Source of the DNA: Janthinobacterium sp. | GTDB taxonomy: Bacteria > Pseudomonadota > Gammaproteobacteria > Burkholderiales > Chitinibacteraceae | Direction of reading: 5' to 3' | Assembly (NCBI GenBank): GCA_025360045.1 | Contig: JANYCY010000019.1 | Location: 17,114-81,113, forward strand | DNA length: 64,000 nucleotides | Part shown: positions 52,804 through 61,755 of the stretch, one piece after another | How positions within the stretch are numbered: the stretch's first letter is position 1 | Layout of the letters: each line of letters begins with the position of its first letter | Notes under the pieces: model-generated | What the model saw: the letters and a program-made list of their open reading frames with translations, nothing else | What the model was told of the DNA's origin: nothing | Database searches by the model: none | Made by a program: the position numbers and the translations under genes

Positions 52804-52896
52804 CGGACGAGGGAATATTTACTATCCGGCGTCACCTTTTACATGTTTGAAAGCTTGCCATGTTTTTTGGCAAGAAAATGCTTGAGGAAATAGCAA

Positions 52897-53259
52897 ATGG
52901 GCGTTCATTTCGATAAGGCTTTGAATATGCATCCCGAAGCCTTACGGCTGCGTGCAGAGCGCACACAGATTTTGGCGGCAAATATTGCAAATGAAAATAC
53001 ACCAGGCTTTCAGGCTCGTGATTTTAGCTTTCGCGAACGCTTAGATGGCGCTCTGGCGACCGAAGCAGGTGATCTAGGCGGCCTCGGCGGTAGTGATGAG
53101 CTGCTTTATCGTGCGCCAAATCATCCTAGCCGCGATGGAAATACCGTTGAGCTAGGTGTTGAGCAGGCCGAGTTTTCACAAAACGTTTCAGATTTTCAAA
53201 TCAGCCTTGCCTTCGTGAATATGAAGATAAAAGGGCTGGCCAAGGCGATCTCGGGATAA
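52897..53259 (+). CDS. flgB: Flagellar proximal rod protein FlgB
   Basis: 120 residues; GAGGA precedes the ATG. Rod signature LRAERTQILAANIANENTPGFQARDFSF in the first 50 residues (the ANIANxxTPG motif) and a C-terminal helix FSQNVSDFQISLAFVNMKIKGLAKAI. First gene of flgBCDEFGHIJKL. Confidence 0.95.
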   Translation: MGVHFDKALNMHPEALRLRAERTQILAANIANENTPGFQARDFSFRERLDGALATEAGDLGGLGGSDELLYRAPNHPSRDGNTVELGVEQAEFSQNVSDFQISLAFVNMKIKGLAKAISG

Positions 53260-53262
53260 ACC

Positions 53263-53655
53263 ATGTCTTTTAGAAATATCGCACAAATTGCCGGGTCGGC
53301 AATGACGGCACAAACCACCCGCCTTAATACCATCGCCAGTAATCTGGCCAATGCAGAATCGGCTTCAGGTAATGAGGCCAGCACATATCACGCCAGAAAA
53401 CCAGTTTTCTCAGCGCTAAGTGGCGGGAAAGTGCAGGTATTGGATGTGATCGAAAGCACCGAACCTCTGCGTAAAGCCCACGAGCCTAGCCATCCGCTGG
53501 CAGATGCAGATGGCAATGTTTTTTACCCAAATGTGAGCCCTGTAGCAGAAATGACCGACATGATGTCGGCCTCGCGCGCCTTTCAAACCAATGTGGAAGT
53601 CTTATCGCGGGTTAAGGCGATGCAGCAGGATTTATTAAAAATGGGCGAGGCTTAA
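53263..53655 (+). CDS. flgC: Flagellar proximal rod protein FlgC
   Basis: 130 residues: IAGSAMTAQTTRLNTIASNLANAESASGNEASTYHARKPVF at the N-terminus; C-terminal VSPVAEMTDMMSASRAFQTNVEVLSRVKAMQQDLLKMG, the conserved rod/hook end. Four bases after flgB. Confidence 0.95.
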   Translation: MSFRNIAQIAGSAMTAQTTRLNTIASNLANAESASGNEASTYHARKPVFSALSGGKVQVLDVIESTEPLRKAHEPSHPLADADGNVFYPNVSPVAEMTDMMSASRAFQTNVEVLSRVKAMQQDLLKMGEA

Positions 53656-53742
53656 CCCTTCTCGTTTTATTCCTTATTTAATCCCACTTCGATTCTATTC
53701 AGGGCCTAAGCCGCCTTGTAAACACAGGCGCAGCTATTAATT

Positions 53743-54399
53743 ATGTCGATTGCATTTTCACCCGCGCAGCAAAACGCTAATCCGCAGCAGCAAATTAATC
53801 CACTTGAACCGATTGCCGGACAAAGTGACGGCAATTTCTTCATGACTTTGCTCGTTGCGCAAATCAAAAATCAAAACCCATTAGAGCCATCAGACCCTAG
53901 CCAGTTTGTGAATCAATTAGTCCAGCTTAATCAAATGGATAACTCCAAAAAGATGTTGGGCGAATTAAAAGCGAATTCACAAATGATGCACGATTTGCAA
54001 GTGCTGACTTTGGGCAATCATGTTGGCTCTACCGTGGCGATAAATGGCGGCGCAATTACCTTAGATAAAGACGCGATATCGGGGCAATTTGCTTTAGAAA
54101 GCCCTGCTAAAAAAGTGTCTTTAGTGATAACAGGGGCAGATCAGCAGCGCACCGTGGTCGATTTAGGCAGCAAGCCGGTTGGGGACGTGGCGTTTAATTT
54201 TGATCCGAAAAAATTAGGTTTACAGCCTGGTTCCTATTCGCTTTCGGTAGAAACGGATAGCAAAGAAAAAACAGCAGTAGAAGTATTTGGTGTGATTAAG
54301 AGCGTTAATTTAAGTAATGGTTTGCCCATGGTGAGCATTGCAGGTTTGGGCGATTTTCCGGTGGCGGCTATTTCAAAGCTAAAAGGCCATTCAGCGTAA
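53743..54399 (+). CDS. flgD: Hook-capping protein FlgD
   Basis: 218 residues. N-terminal NFFMTLLVAQIKNQNPLEPSDPSQFVNQLVQLNQMDNSKKM, the diagnostic QxxNQDP(L/T)xPxD-type segment, followed by the Fn3/tudor-like C-terminal half (VAFNFDPKKLGLQPGSYSLSVE). It caps the growing hook so FlgE can polymerise. An 87-bp gap with no clear Shine-Dalgarno separates it from flgC. Confidence 0.94.
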   Translation: MSIAFSPAQQNANPQQQINPLEPIAGQSDGNFFMTLLVAQIKNQNPLEPSDPSQFVNQLVQLNQMDNSKKMLGELKANSQMMHDLQVLTLGNHVGSTVAINGGAITLDKDAISGQFALESPAKKVSLVITGADQQRTVVDLGSKPVGDVAFNFDPKKLGLQPGSYSLSVETDSKEKTAVEVFGVIKSVNLSNGLPMVSIAGLGDFPVAAISKLKGHSA

Positions 54400-54412
54400 A
54401 AAGGATTGAATT

Positions 54413-55603
54413 ATGAGTTTTGAAATTGCGCTATCAGGCATTAATGCCGTTAATAATCAATTAGGTAGCATCAGTAATAATATTGCAAATTCCAGCACCT
54501 ACGGTTTTAAATCGGGCCGAGCAAATTTTTCATCGGCCTATGCAGGCTCGCAAGCGATTGGGGTTGAAACCTCATCCAATACCCAAAATATCGCCAAGGG
54601 TGGTGGTTTACTGACTACGGGCCGGGCGCTGGATGCTGCAATTCAGGGATCTGGCTTTTTTGTTACTAAAGACCCGAGTGGTGGCATGGCCTATACCCGT
54701 GTAGGGATTTTTGATAAAGACAAAGACGGCTATATGGTGGATAGCTTTGGCCGTCGGGCTCAAGGCTACGCCCCTGTAGGCAATGGTGGCGGAACCGCGA
54801 TGGGCGCAATTGGCGATATCAAAGTGCCCGTAGGGCAAGTGCCAGCCAAAGCCACGGATAAGCTGCAATTTACTGGCAATTTATCTGCAGATTGGCCTAC
54901 ACCGATTACCGCCACTTTTAATAAAGACGATGGCACCTCGTTTAATGCCTCTATGGTTTCGACGGTTTACGATTCTGTTGGGGCTAAGCACAACCTAACT
55001 CAATATTTTGTAAAAGGGGCGGCGGGCGTTACGGCTCATTACTCCTTTGATGGTGCAACGATTGCGGCCACCAATACCTTGAGCTTTGATGCCAACGGTA
55101 AATTAAGCAGCCCAACTGCACCCGTTTCGCTGGCCTTGGGTACGCCTGCTAATGCTTCGCCACTATCGATTAACTTGGATTACGCTGGTACATCGCGCTT
55201 TGCTGGCGAAGTAACCAATACCGTAAATAGCGCAAATGGCTATGCATCCGGCACGCTAACCGGTGTGGTGATCGAAGAAAATGGCGAAGTGATGGCCAAA
55301 TACAGCAATGGCCAGAAACAAAGCGCCGGAACGCTGGTGCTGGCTACTTTCCCGAATGAAGGCGCATTACAGCAAATCTCTAATACCAGCTGGGCAGAAA
55401 CGGCAGCAACAGGTACGGCGTTGTATTCAGCGCCTGGTAGCGGTATGACCGGCAAGCTGACCGCTGGCGCACTGGAGCAATCCAATGTGGATATGACCGG
55501 TGAGCTGGTGAGCTTGATGACGGCTCAGCGTAATTACCAAGCCAATACCAAGGTGATCTCTACAGAGAATCAAGTGATCCAAGCCCTGATGCAGGCGTTG
55601 TAA
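54413..55603 (+). CDS. flgE: Flagellar hook protein FlgE
   Basis: 396 residues: MSFEIALSGINAVNNQLGSISNNIANSSTYGFKSGRANFSSAY at the N-terminus, GRALDAAIQGSGFFV, and C-terminal GALEQSNVDMTGELVSLMTAQRNYQANTKVISTENQVIQALMQ. It forms the hook. Confidence 0.95.
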   Translation: MSFEIALSGINAVNNQLGSISNNIANSSTYGFKSGRANFSSAYAGSQAIGVETSSNTQNIAKGGGLLTTGRALDAAIQGSGFFVTKDPSGGMAYTRVGIFDKDKDGYMVDSFGRRAQGYAPVGNGGGTAMGAIGDIKVPVGQVPAKATDKLQFTGNLSADWPTPITATFNKDDGTSFNASMVSTVYDSVGAKHNLTQYFVKGAAGVTAHYSFDGATIAATNTLSFDANGKLSSPTAPVSLALGTPANASPLSINLDYAGTSRFAGEVTNTVNSANGYASGTLTGVVIEENGEVMAKYSNGQKQSAGTLVLATFPNEGALQQISNTSWAETAATGTALYSAPGSGMTGKLTAGALEQSNVDMTGELVSLMTAQRNYQANTKVISTENQVIQALMQAL

Positions 55604-55608
55604 GCACC

Positions 55609-56337
55609 ATGGATGCACTGATCTACACGGTAATGAGCGGCGCAGATCGCACCCTGCGCGCACAGCAAATTCATGCCAATAATTTGGCTAACGCTGAAAC
55701 AACCGGCTTTAGGGCTGATATTGAAGTGGCTAGTGCACAAGCCGTGCCGGGCTACGGTTATGAAGCCCGCCATATGGCGCAGCTGCAAGCCAGCGCGGTG
55801 GATGCGCGTGCCGGAACGGTAACGCCAACAGGCCGATCCCTCGATGTGGCGCTAAAAGGTGAAGGCTATCTGGCGGTGGAATACGCAGGTGGTGAAGCCT
55901 ATACCCGTAGCGGAAATTTAAATGTGGATAGCCAAGGCGCGCTGACTGTCAATGGTCGTGCCGTTTTGGGCGATGGCGGGGTAATTACTCTGCCAGCTTT
56001 TGCTCAGGTTTCGATTAGCGATGACGGTACGATTTCTGTGCTGCCACAGGGTGAGACAGGCGCTATGCAAGAAGCTGGCAAGCTTAAATTGGTTCGTCCT
56101 AATGCTAGCGAGCTGACTAAAAATGAGGCTGGTTTAGTTGTCAGCCGCTCAGGTCAGCCGCTGCCGGTGGATGACACAGTGCAAGTATTAGGTGGCCATT
56201 TAGAGCGCAGCAATGTATCGGCGGTTGAGGAAATGATCGCCACCATGACGCTGACTCGCAGCTTTGAAGTGCAAATGAAAATGTTTAAATCTGCCGACGA
56301 TATGGCCGATGCAGGTAATCGTTTGATTCGAGGGTAG
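55609..56337 (+). CDS. flgF: Flagellar proximal rod protein FlgF
   Basis: 242 residues starting 6 bp after flgE: MDALIYTVMSGADRTLRAQQIHANNLANAETTGFRADIEVA; GRSLDVALKGEGYLAVE; C-terminus SNVSAVEEMIATMTLTRSFEVQMKMFKSADDMADAGNRLI. A family A repeat follows, before flgG. Confidence 0.95.
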   Translation: MDALIYTVMSGADRTLRAQQIHANNLANAETTGFRADIEVASAQAVPGYGYEARHMAQLQASAVDARAGTVTPTGRSLDVALKGEGYLAVEYAGGEAYTRSGNLNVDSQGALTVNGRAVLGDGGVITLPAFAQVSISDDGTISVLPQGETGAMQEAGKLKLVRPNASELTKNEAGLVVSRSGQPLPVDDTVQVLGGHLERSNVSAVEEMIATMTLTRSFEVQMKMFKSADDMADAGNRLIRG

Positions 56338-56377
56338 GGAATGGTTGGTTGCAGGGCGGGTGAAGCTCTATACGCGT

Positions 56378-56701
56378 TGAGCAAGTTTGTTTATTAGCAA
56401 ACAGCAAAAAAACGTAGTAACCGCGCACTCTGCACGGGGCTTTAGAGCCCCCTTGAAACACGCCGAAGCGAGGAACAAGCGGGCGGGGTTTCGGCGAGGA
56501 CTGTTTGAGCGAGCTTGCGAGCGAGTTCCGCAGCCGCCGCTCGATTGTCCGCAGATGAGGGGCTTTCGTGTTTCGTGGGGTCGCCTTCTTTGGCTTCGTT
56601 TCTTGGCGAAGCAAGAAAGGAAGGCCCCGCGGTGGCTACCGCTCCTAAATCAACGTGCCGCAGGCACTAAAAAGATCTGTTTGGTATTAGCTAGCACATA
56701 T
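56378..56701 (+). repeat. Repeat family A, copy 5 (between flgF and flgG)
   Basis: TTAGCAAACAGCAAAAAAACG...CACGGGGCTTTAGAGCCCCCTTGAAACACGCCGAAGCGAGGAACAAGCGGGCGGGGTTTCGGCGAGGA... TTTCGTGTTTCGTGGGGTCGCCTTCTTTGGCTTCGTTTCTTG...CAACGTGCCGCAGGCACTAAAAAGATC. Same orientation as the flg operon. Confidence 0.85.
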
Positions 56702-56762
56702 GTGGAATCCCTTCCATGCAGTGCCAATTGAATGAACAAAACACCCTGATAAGGACTATTTT

Positions 56763-57551
56763 ATGAATCCAGCAATGTGGATCAGCAAGACCGGTATTCA
56801 GGCGCAAGACGCTAAACTCAATGCCATCGCTAATAATCTGGCCAACGTGAACACCGTTGGTTTTAAACGCGATCGTATGGTGTTTGAAGATCTGTTTTAT
56901 CAGGTAGAGCGCCAGCCTGGCGCTAAAGTTGATCAGAACAACGCCGCGCCTTCGGGCGTGCAGCTGGGCAACGGTACTCGCCTTGCGGGTACGCAAAAAG
57001 TATTTACCACCGGCTCGGTGATGACCTCTAGTCAGCCGCTGGATGTGGCGATTATGGGTAGCGGCTTTTTGCAGGTTGAAATAGCCAGCGGTGAAACGGG
57101 CTATACCCGCGCTGGGCAATTACAGCTTAATTCTGAAGGCCGGATTGTGAACGCGCAGGGCGTGCCACTCTCGCCAGAAATCACTATCCCTAAAGACGCA
57201 ACCTCGGTGACGATTGCTGAAAATGGCTTGGTTTCTATTACTTTGGCAGGCAATGCCACTCCGCAAGAAGTGGGTCAAATTACCTTGGCAAATTTTGTAA
57301 ACCCAACTGGCTTAGTGGCTTTGGGCAGCAATCTGTTTCAGGAAACCGCCGCCAGTGGCGCGCCAACTTTAGGTAATCCAGGCGAGAATTCTCTGGGTAA
57401 GCTAAAGCAAGGCTCGCTGGAAGGCTCCAATGTGCAAGTGGTCGAAGAAATGGTTGATATGATTTCGGCACAGCGCACTTACGAGATGAATACCAAGGTG
57501 CTTTCTGCTGCCGACAATATGATGCAATACCTTGCGCAGTCTGTGAGATGA
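56763..57551 (+). CDS. flgG: Flagellar distal rod protein FlgG
   Basis: 262 residues: MNPAMWISKTGIQAQDAKLNAIANNLANVNTVGFKRDRMVFEDLFYQVERQPGA; SQPLDVAIMGSGFLQVE; C-terminus GSLEGSNVQVVEEMVDMISAQRTYEMNTKVLSAADNMMQYLAQ. Overlaps flgH by ATGA. Confidence 0.96.
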   Translation: MNPAMWISKTGIQAQDAKLNAIANNLANVNTVGFKRDRMVFEDLFYQVERQPGAKVDQNNAAPSGVQLGNGTRLAGTQKVFTTGSVMTSSQPLDVAIMGSGFLQVEIASGETGYTRAGQLQLNSEGRIVNAQGVPLSPEITIPKDATSVTIAENGLVSITLAGNATPQEVGQITLANFVNPTGLVALGSNLFQETAASGAPTLGNPGENSLGKLKQGSLEGSNVQVVEEMVDMISAQRTYEMNTKVLSAADNMMQYLAQSVR

Positions 57552-58204
57552 AGCGTGTCTTATTGATGTTGCTGCTCCTTAGTTTGCTCAGCGCATGCGT
57601 GAGCAATCCTTTGGTCGAAACGCCGGAGCAAGATCCACCTGTGCCGGTGATTATTCCTCCGGCAGCCAAAGCCAAATCGGGCGGAGTATTTACAGCAGAC
57701 ACCGCCAGCTCTTGGCTGGCGGATAGCCGTGCGTTTCGCGCAGGTGATGTGCTGACGGTGGTATTGCAAGAAACCACTCAGGCCAGCAAAAAAGCCGGTA
57801 CCAATTTTGATAAAAGCAGCGGCGTGGATATCAAGCCGACTATCTTGGGCACATCCAGCTATGCCACCAATGTGGGTGTGCAAGCCAAGCGTGATTTTGC
57901 TGGGTCATCCTCTAGCACTCAGCAAAATATGTTGAGCGGTGCAATCACCGTAGTGGTGGAAAAAGTGCTGCCTAATGGCCTGCTGCTGATCCGCGGTGAA
58001 AAACAACTGTCGTTGAATCAGGGCGAAGAATCGATCCGCTTGGTGGGCTATGTGCGCAGCGATGATATCGACAGCGATAATCGCGTGATGTCACCGCGTG
58101 TGGCCAATGCCAGAATCAGCTATTCGGGCAAAGGCGCATTAAATGATGTGAATACAGCGGGTTGGTTGACCCGCTTGTTCAACAGCCCGTGGATGCCGTT
58201 TTGA
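57548..58204 (+). CDS. flgH: Flagellar L-ring lipoprotein FlgH
   Basis: 218 residues with lipobox LLSLLSAC (Cys about residue 17). SSWLADSRAFRAGDVLTVVLQETTQASKKAGT, ITVVVEKVLPNGLLLIRGEKQLSLNQGEE, IRLVGYVRSDDIDSDNRVMSPRVANARISYSGKGALNDVNTAGWLTRLF are all FlgH blocks. It forms the outer-membrane L ring. Confidence 0.95.
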   Translation: MKRVLLMLLLLSLLSACVSNPLVETPEQDPPVPVIIPPAAKAKSGGVFTADTASSWLADSRAFRAGDVLTVVLQETTQASKKAGTNFDKSSGVDIKPTILGTSSYATNVGVQAKRDFAGSSSSTQQNMLSGAITVVVEKVLPNGLLLIRGEKQLSLNQGEESIRLVGYVRSDDIDSDNRVMSPRVANARISYSGKGALNDVNTAGWLTRLFNSPWMPF

Positions 58205-58220
58205 TTTTGTAGGGTGTTAT

Positions 58221-58626
58221 GCAAGAAAACCCAAATCTTGAAACACGGAGGGCACAGAGAACACGGAGTTTCACGGAGAAAAACAGAGGGTAAGAGTTGT
58301 TTTAATAGGCTTTAAGTATTTTCAAATTCAGAAATATGGATTTTTATCGCAACTCGTGGCACTGGGCTTAAATCCCCCCTTGAAGCACGCCGAAGCGAGG
58401 AACAAGCGGGGCGGGGTTTCGGCGAGGATGTTTGAGCGAGCGTAGCGAGTGAGTCCCGCAGCCGCCGACTCGATTGTCCGCAGTGAGGGGTTTCGTGCTT
58501 CGTGGGGTCGCCTTCTTTGCCTACTTTCTTGGCGAAGCAAGAAAGTAGGGCCCCAGCGGTGGCTACCGCTCCTAAATCAACGTGCCGAAGGCACTAAAAA
58601 TCTCTTTGTATTTGCTTAGCGCATAT
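58221..58626 (+). repeat. Repeat D copy 6 joined to repeat A copy 6 (between flgH and flgI)
   Basis: D part 58221-58290 (AACCCAAATCTTGAAACACG, AGGGCACAGAGAACACGG, AGTTTCACGGAGAAAAACAG). A part ~58340-58626 with hairpin CCTACTTTCTTG/CAAGAAAGTAGG (12 bp perfect, 58517-58546) and GTGCCGAAGGCAC end hairpin; a C-like CACCCGCCCTAC follows. The whole gap between flgH and flgI is repeat. Confidence 0.85.
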
Positions 58627-58678
58627 GGGCTTGCACCCGCCCTACCGGGCTGCACATCGTTGTTTTGAAGTGGAATCT

Positions 58679-59761
58679 ATGAAGTTTAAATATCTGTTTT
58701 GGCTCTGCCTGCTGCTGCAAACTGCCAGTGCTCAGGAATTGCGTACCTTGGTGAATGTGGAAGGGATTCGTGAGAATCAGCTGATGGGTTACGGTGTGGT
58801 CGTGGGTTTGAACGGCACGGGGGATAACTCTCAGGTGAAGTTTGCCGGACAATCTGTGGCTAATTTGCTGCGCCAGTTTGGCATTAAGCAGACGGGTGAA
58901 ACCAAGGTTAAGAATGTGGCCGGCGTGGTGGTGAATGCAGTTTTGCCCTCGGGTTATCGCAGGGGGCAAACACTAGATATCACCGTTTCATCACTAGGCG
59001 ATGCTAAAAGCTTGCGTGGCGGTGTATTGCTGCTTACGCCTTTACGTGCTGCCGATGGCGAGGTGTATGCGCTGGCGCAGGGCAATGTGGTGATTACTGG
59101 CTTGTCGGCGCAGGGTAGCAGTGGTTCTAGCGTCACAGTGAACACACCCACTTCGGGGCGGATTCCTAACGGGGCGAGTGTAGAGCGCGAGATTGAAAGC
59201 GATTTTGATACTCGGCCAACGGTCACGCTGAGTTTAAAGCGGCCCAGCTTTCAAAATTCCACGCACATTGTTGCTGCGGTTAATCAGCGCTTTGGCAAAA
59301 TCGCCAGCACTAAAAATGCCACCAATATCGAGATTATTGCCCCAAGCGACCCAAGTGAGCGGGTGGCTTTTGTCGCCAAGCTGGAGGCCTTAAATATCAC
59401 GGCCGCTGCCGAAGTGCCACGCGTGGTGTTTAATTCCCGCACCGGTACGGTGGTGATTAGCCAAGGGGTAACGGTTAGAGCTGCCGCCGTTTCGCATGGC
59501 TCTTTAAGAATTGTGATTTCCGAAGCGCCTGCTGTCAGCCAGCCGGGTGCGTTTAGCAATGGCACGACCGCCACCGTGCCAAGGTCTAAAGTCGATGTGC
59601 GCGAGGGCTCGGGCCAGATGTTCCGCTGGCCACCGGGTGCTAGCTTAAAGACGATTATCGATACGATTAATAGCACCGGCGCGTCGCCAGACGACATCAT
59701 GGCGATCTTGCAGGCGCTAGATCAGGCGGGGGCTTTAGATGGCGAGTTGGTGGTGATTTGA
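58679..59761 (+). CDS. flgI: Flagellar P-ring protein FlgI
   Basis: ATG at 58679 ([20 protein letters not shown], Sec signal) rather than 58625, which lies in repeat sequence. 360 residues: [107 protein letters not shown], and the final [25 protein letters not shown]. It forms the periplasmic P ring with FlgA's help. Confidence 0.95.
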   Translation: MKFKYLFWLCLLLQTASAQELRTLVNVEGIRENQLMGYGVVVGLNGTGDNSQVKFAGQSVANLLRQFGIKQTGETKVKNVAGVVVNAVLPSGYRRGQTLDITVSSLGDAKSLRGGVLLLTPLRAADGEVYALAQGNVVITGLSAQGSSGSSVTVNTPTSGRIPNGASVEREIESDFDTRPTVTLSLKRPSFQNSTHIVAAVNQRFGKIASTKNATNIEIIAPSDPSERVAFVAKLEALNITAAAEVPRVVFNSRTGTVVISQGVTVRAAAVSHGSLRIVISEAPAVSQPGAFSNGTTATVPRSKVDVREGSGQMFRWPPGASLKTIIDTINSTGASPDDIMAILQALDQAGALDGELVVI

Positions 59762-60069
59762 TGAATCCTATTTCTTCACCGTCTTTGCAAATTGAAGCAA
59801 CAGACTCGCCGCCTATCGCTGATAACGCGGCTTACCGTAAAAAAGCAGAAACGGCTGCGGTGCAGTTCGAGAGCTTTTTTATCCAAGATATGCTCAAGCA
59901 AATGCGCAAAGCCACGCGTGAAATCAGCAGCGAAGACAGTATTTTTAAAAACACCATCAATAGCGATATGCTCGATTTTGCCGATCAGGCCGTGGCTGCG
60001 GAGCTAGCCAAACAGCGGGTGTTTGGCGTGGCTAATGCCATCATGGCGCAGCTGCTGCCTGAAAAGTGA
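59761..60069 (+). CDS. flgJ: FlgJ rod-binding/cap domain, muramidase domain absent
   Basis: ATG at 59761 inside the flgI stop (TGATG). Only 102 residues: AAYRKKAETAAVQFESFFIQDMLKQMRKATREISSEDSIFKNTINSDMLDFADQAVAAELAKQRVFGVANAIMAQLLP, the N-terminal FlgJ rod domain. Typical betaproteobacterial FlgJ has ~300 residues with a C-terminal glucosaminidase; that half is encoded separately at 51463-52146. Single-domain FlgJ exists in alpha- and some other proteobacteria, so it should still act as rod cap. Confidence 0.9.
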   Translation: MNPISSPSLQIEATDSPPIADNAAYRKKAETAAVQFESFFIQDMLKQMRKATREISSEDSIFKNTINSDMLDFADQAVAAELAKQRVFGVANAIMAQLLPEK

Positions 60070-60090
60070 CATGCCTTCACTTAGTAAAAC

Positions 60091-60136
60091 CCAAATCTTG
60101 GACCACGGAGAACACGGAGTTTCACGGAGAAAAACA
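60091..60136 (+). repeat. Repeat family D, copy 7 (between flgJ and flgK)
   Basis: AACCCAAATCTTGGACCACG, GAGAACACGG and AGTTTCACGGAGAAAAACAG. Nearly identical to the D parts at 37549 and 58221. The remaining ~200 bp before flgK contain no ORF and should hold the flgK promoter, although no clear sigma-28 motif was found. Confidence 0.78.
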
Positions 60137-60347
60137 GCTTAGGAGTCAGGCTTGGGTGTACAACAGCGCAGCAGTGCGCAAGAAAAATACCTTGCCCGCC
60201 CTATACAAAACCAAGCTCAAGCCATCACAAACTATAGATATGTAAATATTCTGTTTAATAAAAACGCCAATCGTGTCGCCTTATAACAGAGTGCGCTGCT
60301 ATTTGCAGACTGCTACACCTCCCTTTATCCCTAAATAAAGCCACCCG

Positions 60348-61745
60348 ATGCGCATGATGCAAAATGCGCTGGCCGGAGCGCTGGCTGCACAAGCCGCGCT
60401 AAATGCCGCCAGCCAAAATATTTCTAATGTAATGACTCCCGGCTATTCGCGTCAGGGCGTGGTTTTATCCGCTATAGCCCCTTCGGTGGGTGACCCGCAT
60501 AGTGCGGGTTCGGGCGTGGATATCCAATCGATTCGCCGCTTTAATGATCAATATCGCAGCCTGCAAATGTGGCAGGCATCGGCCAATATGGGCGAAAGCG
60601 CGGCCAAGCAGGGTTATTTAACCCAGCTAGAGCAGGTGATGAGCGCATCGGGCAGCAGCATTAGCGGTGGCTTGGATAAATTTTATGCCGCTTTAGGCGC
60701 GGCCAGCGTAGAGCCTAGCTCCCTCGCGCTGCGCCAAGGTGTGATTACCGAAGCGGGCGCTATGGCGCAGCGGTTTAATAATCTAAACCGCGTATTAAGC
60801 GCCCAGCATGCCTCGATTAACGAGCAGCGCACCGCCTTGGTCACACAGGTGAATTCCTTGGGCGGATCGATTGCCCGCCTAAATAAAGAAATCGTTGCTG
60901 CCACCGCAACTGGCGTGAACCCGTCAGGCCTATTGGATGAGCGTGATCGCAAAATTGATCAGCTTAGCGGCTTGGTCGATGTGCGCGTAGTGAATCAAAA
61001 CGACGGTGCAATCTCGGTCACCTTGCGTGCGGGCCAGCCATTGGTTGTTGGCGATAGCTCCTCAGTGATGAGTACTGAAGCGCAGCTTGATGGTAGCCAG
61101 CTGATTAAATTGTCTTTTGCTCAAGAAAAATTCACCCTAAACGGTGGCAGCATCGGTAGCCAGTTAGGTGGCTTAAATGAATACGAGAAAAACAGCTTAA
61201 AGCCGATGGAAGACGCCATCCGCACCTTGGCAAGTGAAGTTGCCGGGCGGATTAACGGCCAGCTTGCTGCCGGTTTTGATTTGCCGACTACGGCCGGTGC
61301 AGCAGGCCAGCCTGGCAAGGCACTGTTTGTGTTTGACGCGCAAAACCCAGAGGCCATGCTCAAACTTCGCCCCGGCATCGTGGCGGAAGATTTAGCTTTT
61401 GCTAGTGACGCCAGCAAGCCCGGTGGTAGCGGTAATTTGCAAAAATTGATTGATATTCAAAGCCAAGCGCTCACGGTGCCAGGCTTGGGAACGGTAACGC
61501 TGAGCGACGCCTATGCTCAGCTTTTGGGGCGGCTGGCCTCTGAAAGCCAGCAAAATCAGACTTCGTTAGCCACCAGCAAGGTAGTACGCAATCAGTCTGA
61601 ACAAGATTGGAAAAGCACTAGCGGCGTTAATCGCGATGAAGAAGCCATGAATATCGTTGAATACCAGAAAATGTATCAGGCCAATATGAAGGTGATTGCG
61701 ATTGCTAATCAGTTGTTCGATAGCACCTTAGCCATGTTCAACTGA
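60348..61745 (+). CDS. flgK: Hook-filament junction protein FlgK (HAP1)
   Basis: 465 residues: MQNALAGALAAQAALNAASQNISNVMTPGYSRQGVVLSAI at the N-terminus, LDERDRKIDQLSGLVDVRVVNQNDGAISVTLRAGQPLVVG in the D1-D2 part, and the C-terminal SGVNRDEEAMNIVEYQKMYQANMKVIAIANQLFDSTLAMF. The length is at the short end for FlgK. FlgN should be its chaperone. Confidence 0.94.
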   Translation: MRMMQNALAGALAAQAALNAASQNISNVMTPGYSRQGVVLSAIAPSVGDPHSAGSGVDIQSIRRFNDQYRSLQMWQASANMGESAAKQGYLTQLEQVMSASGSSISGGLDKFYAALGAASVEPSSLALRQGVITEAGAMAQRFNNLNRVLSAQHASINEQRTALVTQVNSLGGSIARLNKEIVAATATGVNPSGLLDERDRKIDQLSGLVDVRVVNQNDGAISVTLRAGQPLVVGDSSSVMSTEAQLDGSQLIKLSFAQEKFTLNGGSIGSQLGGLNEYEKNSLKPMEDAIRTLASEVAGRINGQLAAGFDLPTTAGAAGQPGKALFVFDAQNPEAMLKLRPGIVAEDLAFASDASKPGGSGNLQKLIDIQSQALTVPGLGTVTLSDAYAQLLGRLASESQQNQTSLATSKVVRNQSEQDWKSTSGVNRDEEAMNIVEYQKMYQANMKVIAIANQLFDSTLAMFN

Positions 61746-61755
61746 CGGAGTTTTT

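Noticed and set aside
52755..52835. Longer FlgA N-terminus starting at 52835
   Set aside because: It would precede the TATAAT promoter element and bury the signal peptide behind a 27-residue hydrophilic extension.
52855..52880. Possible sigma-54 promoter upstream of flgB (TTGGCAAG-AAAA-TGC)
   Set aside because: The spacing between GG and GC is one base too short, and the segment is also a CTTGCCA/TTGGCAAG inverted repeat, so I could not support it.
56285..56614. Minus-strand ORF of 109 codons across an A repeat, similar to ORFs at 42598-42849 and 58328-58540
   Set aside because: The similarity follows from the repeat itself; frames shift between copies, there are no ribosome sites, and no sensible protein features are seen.
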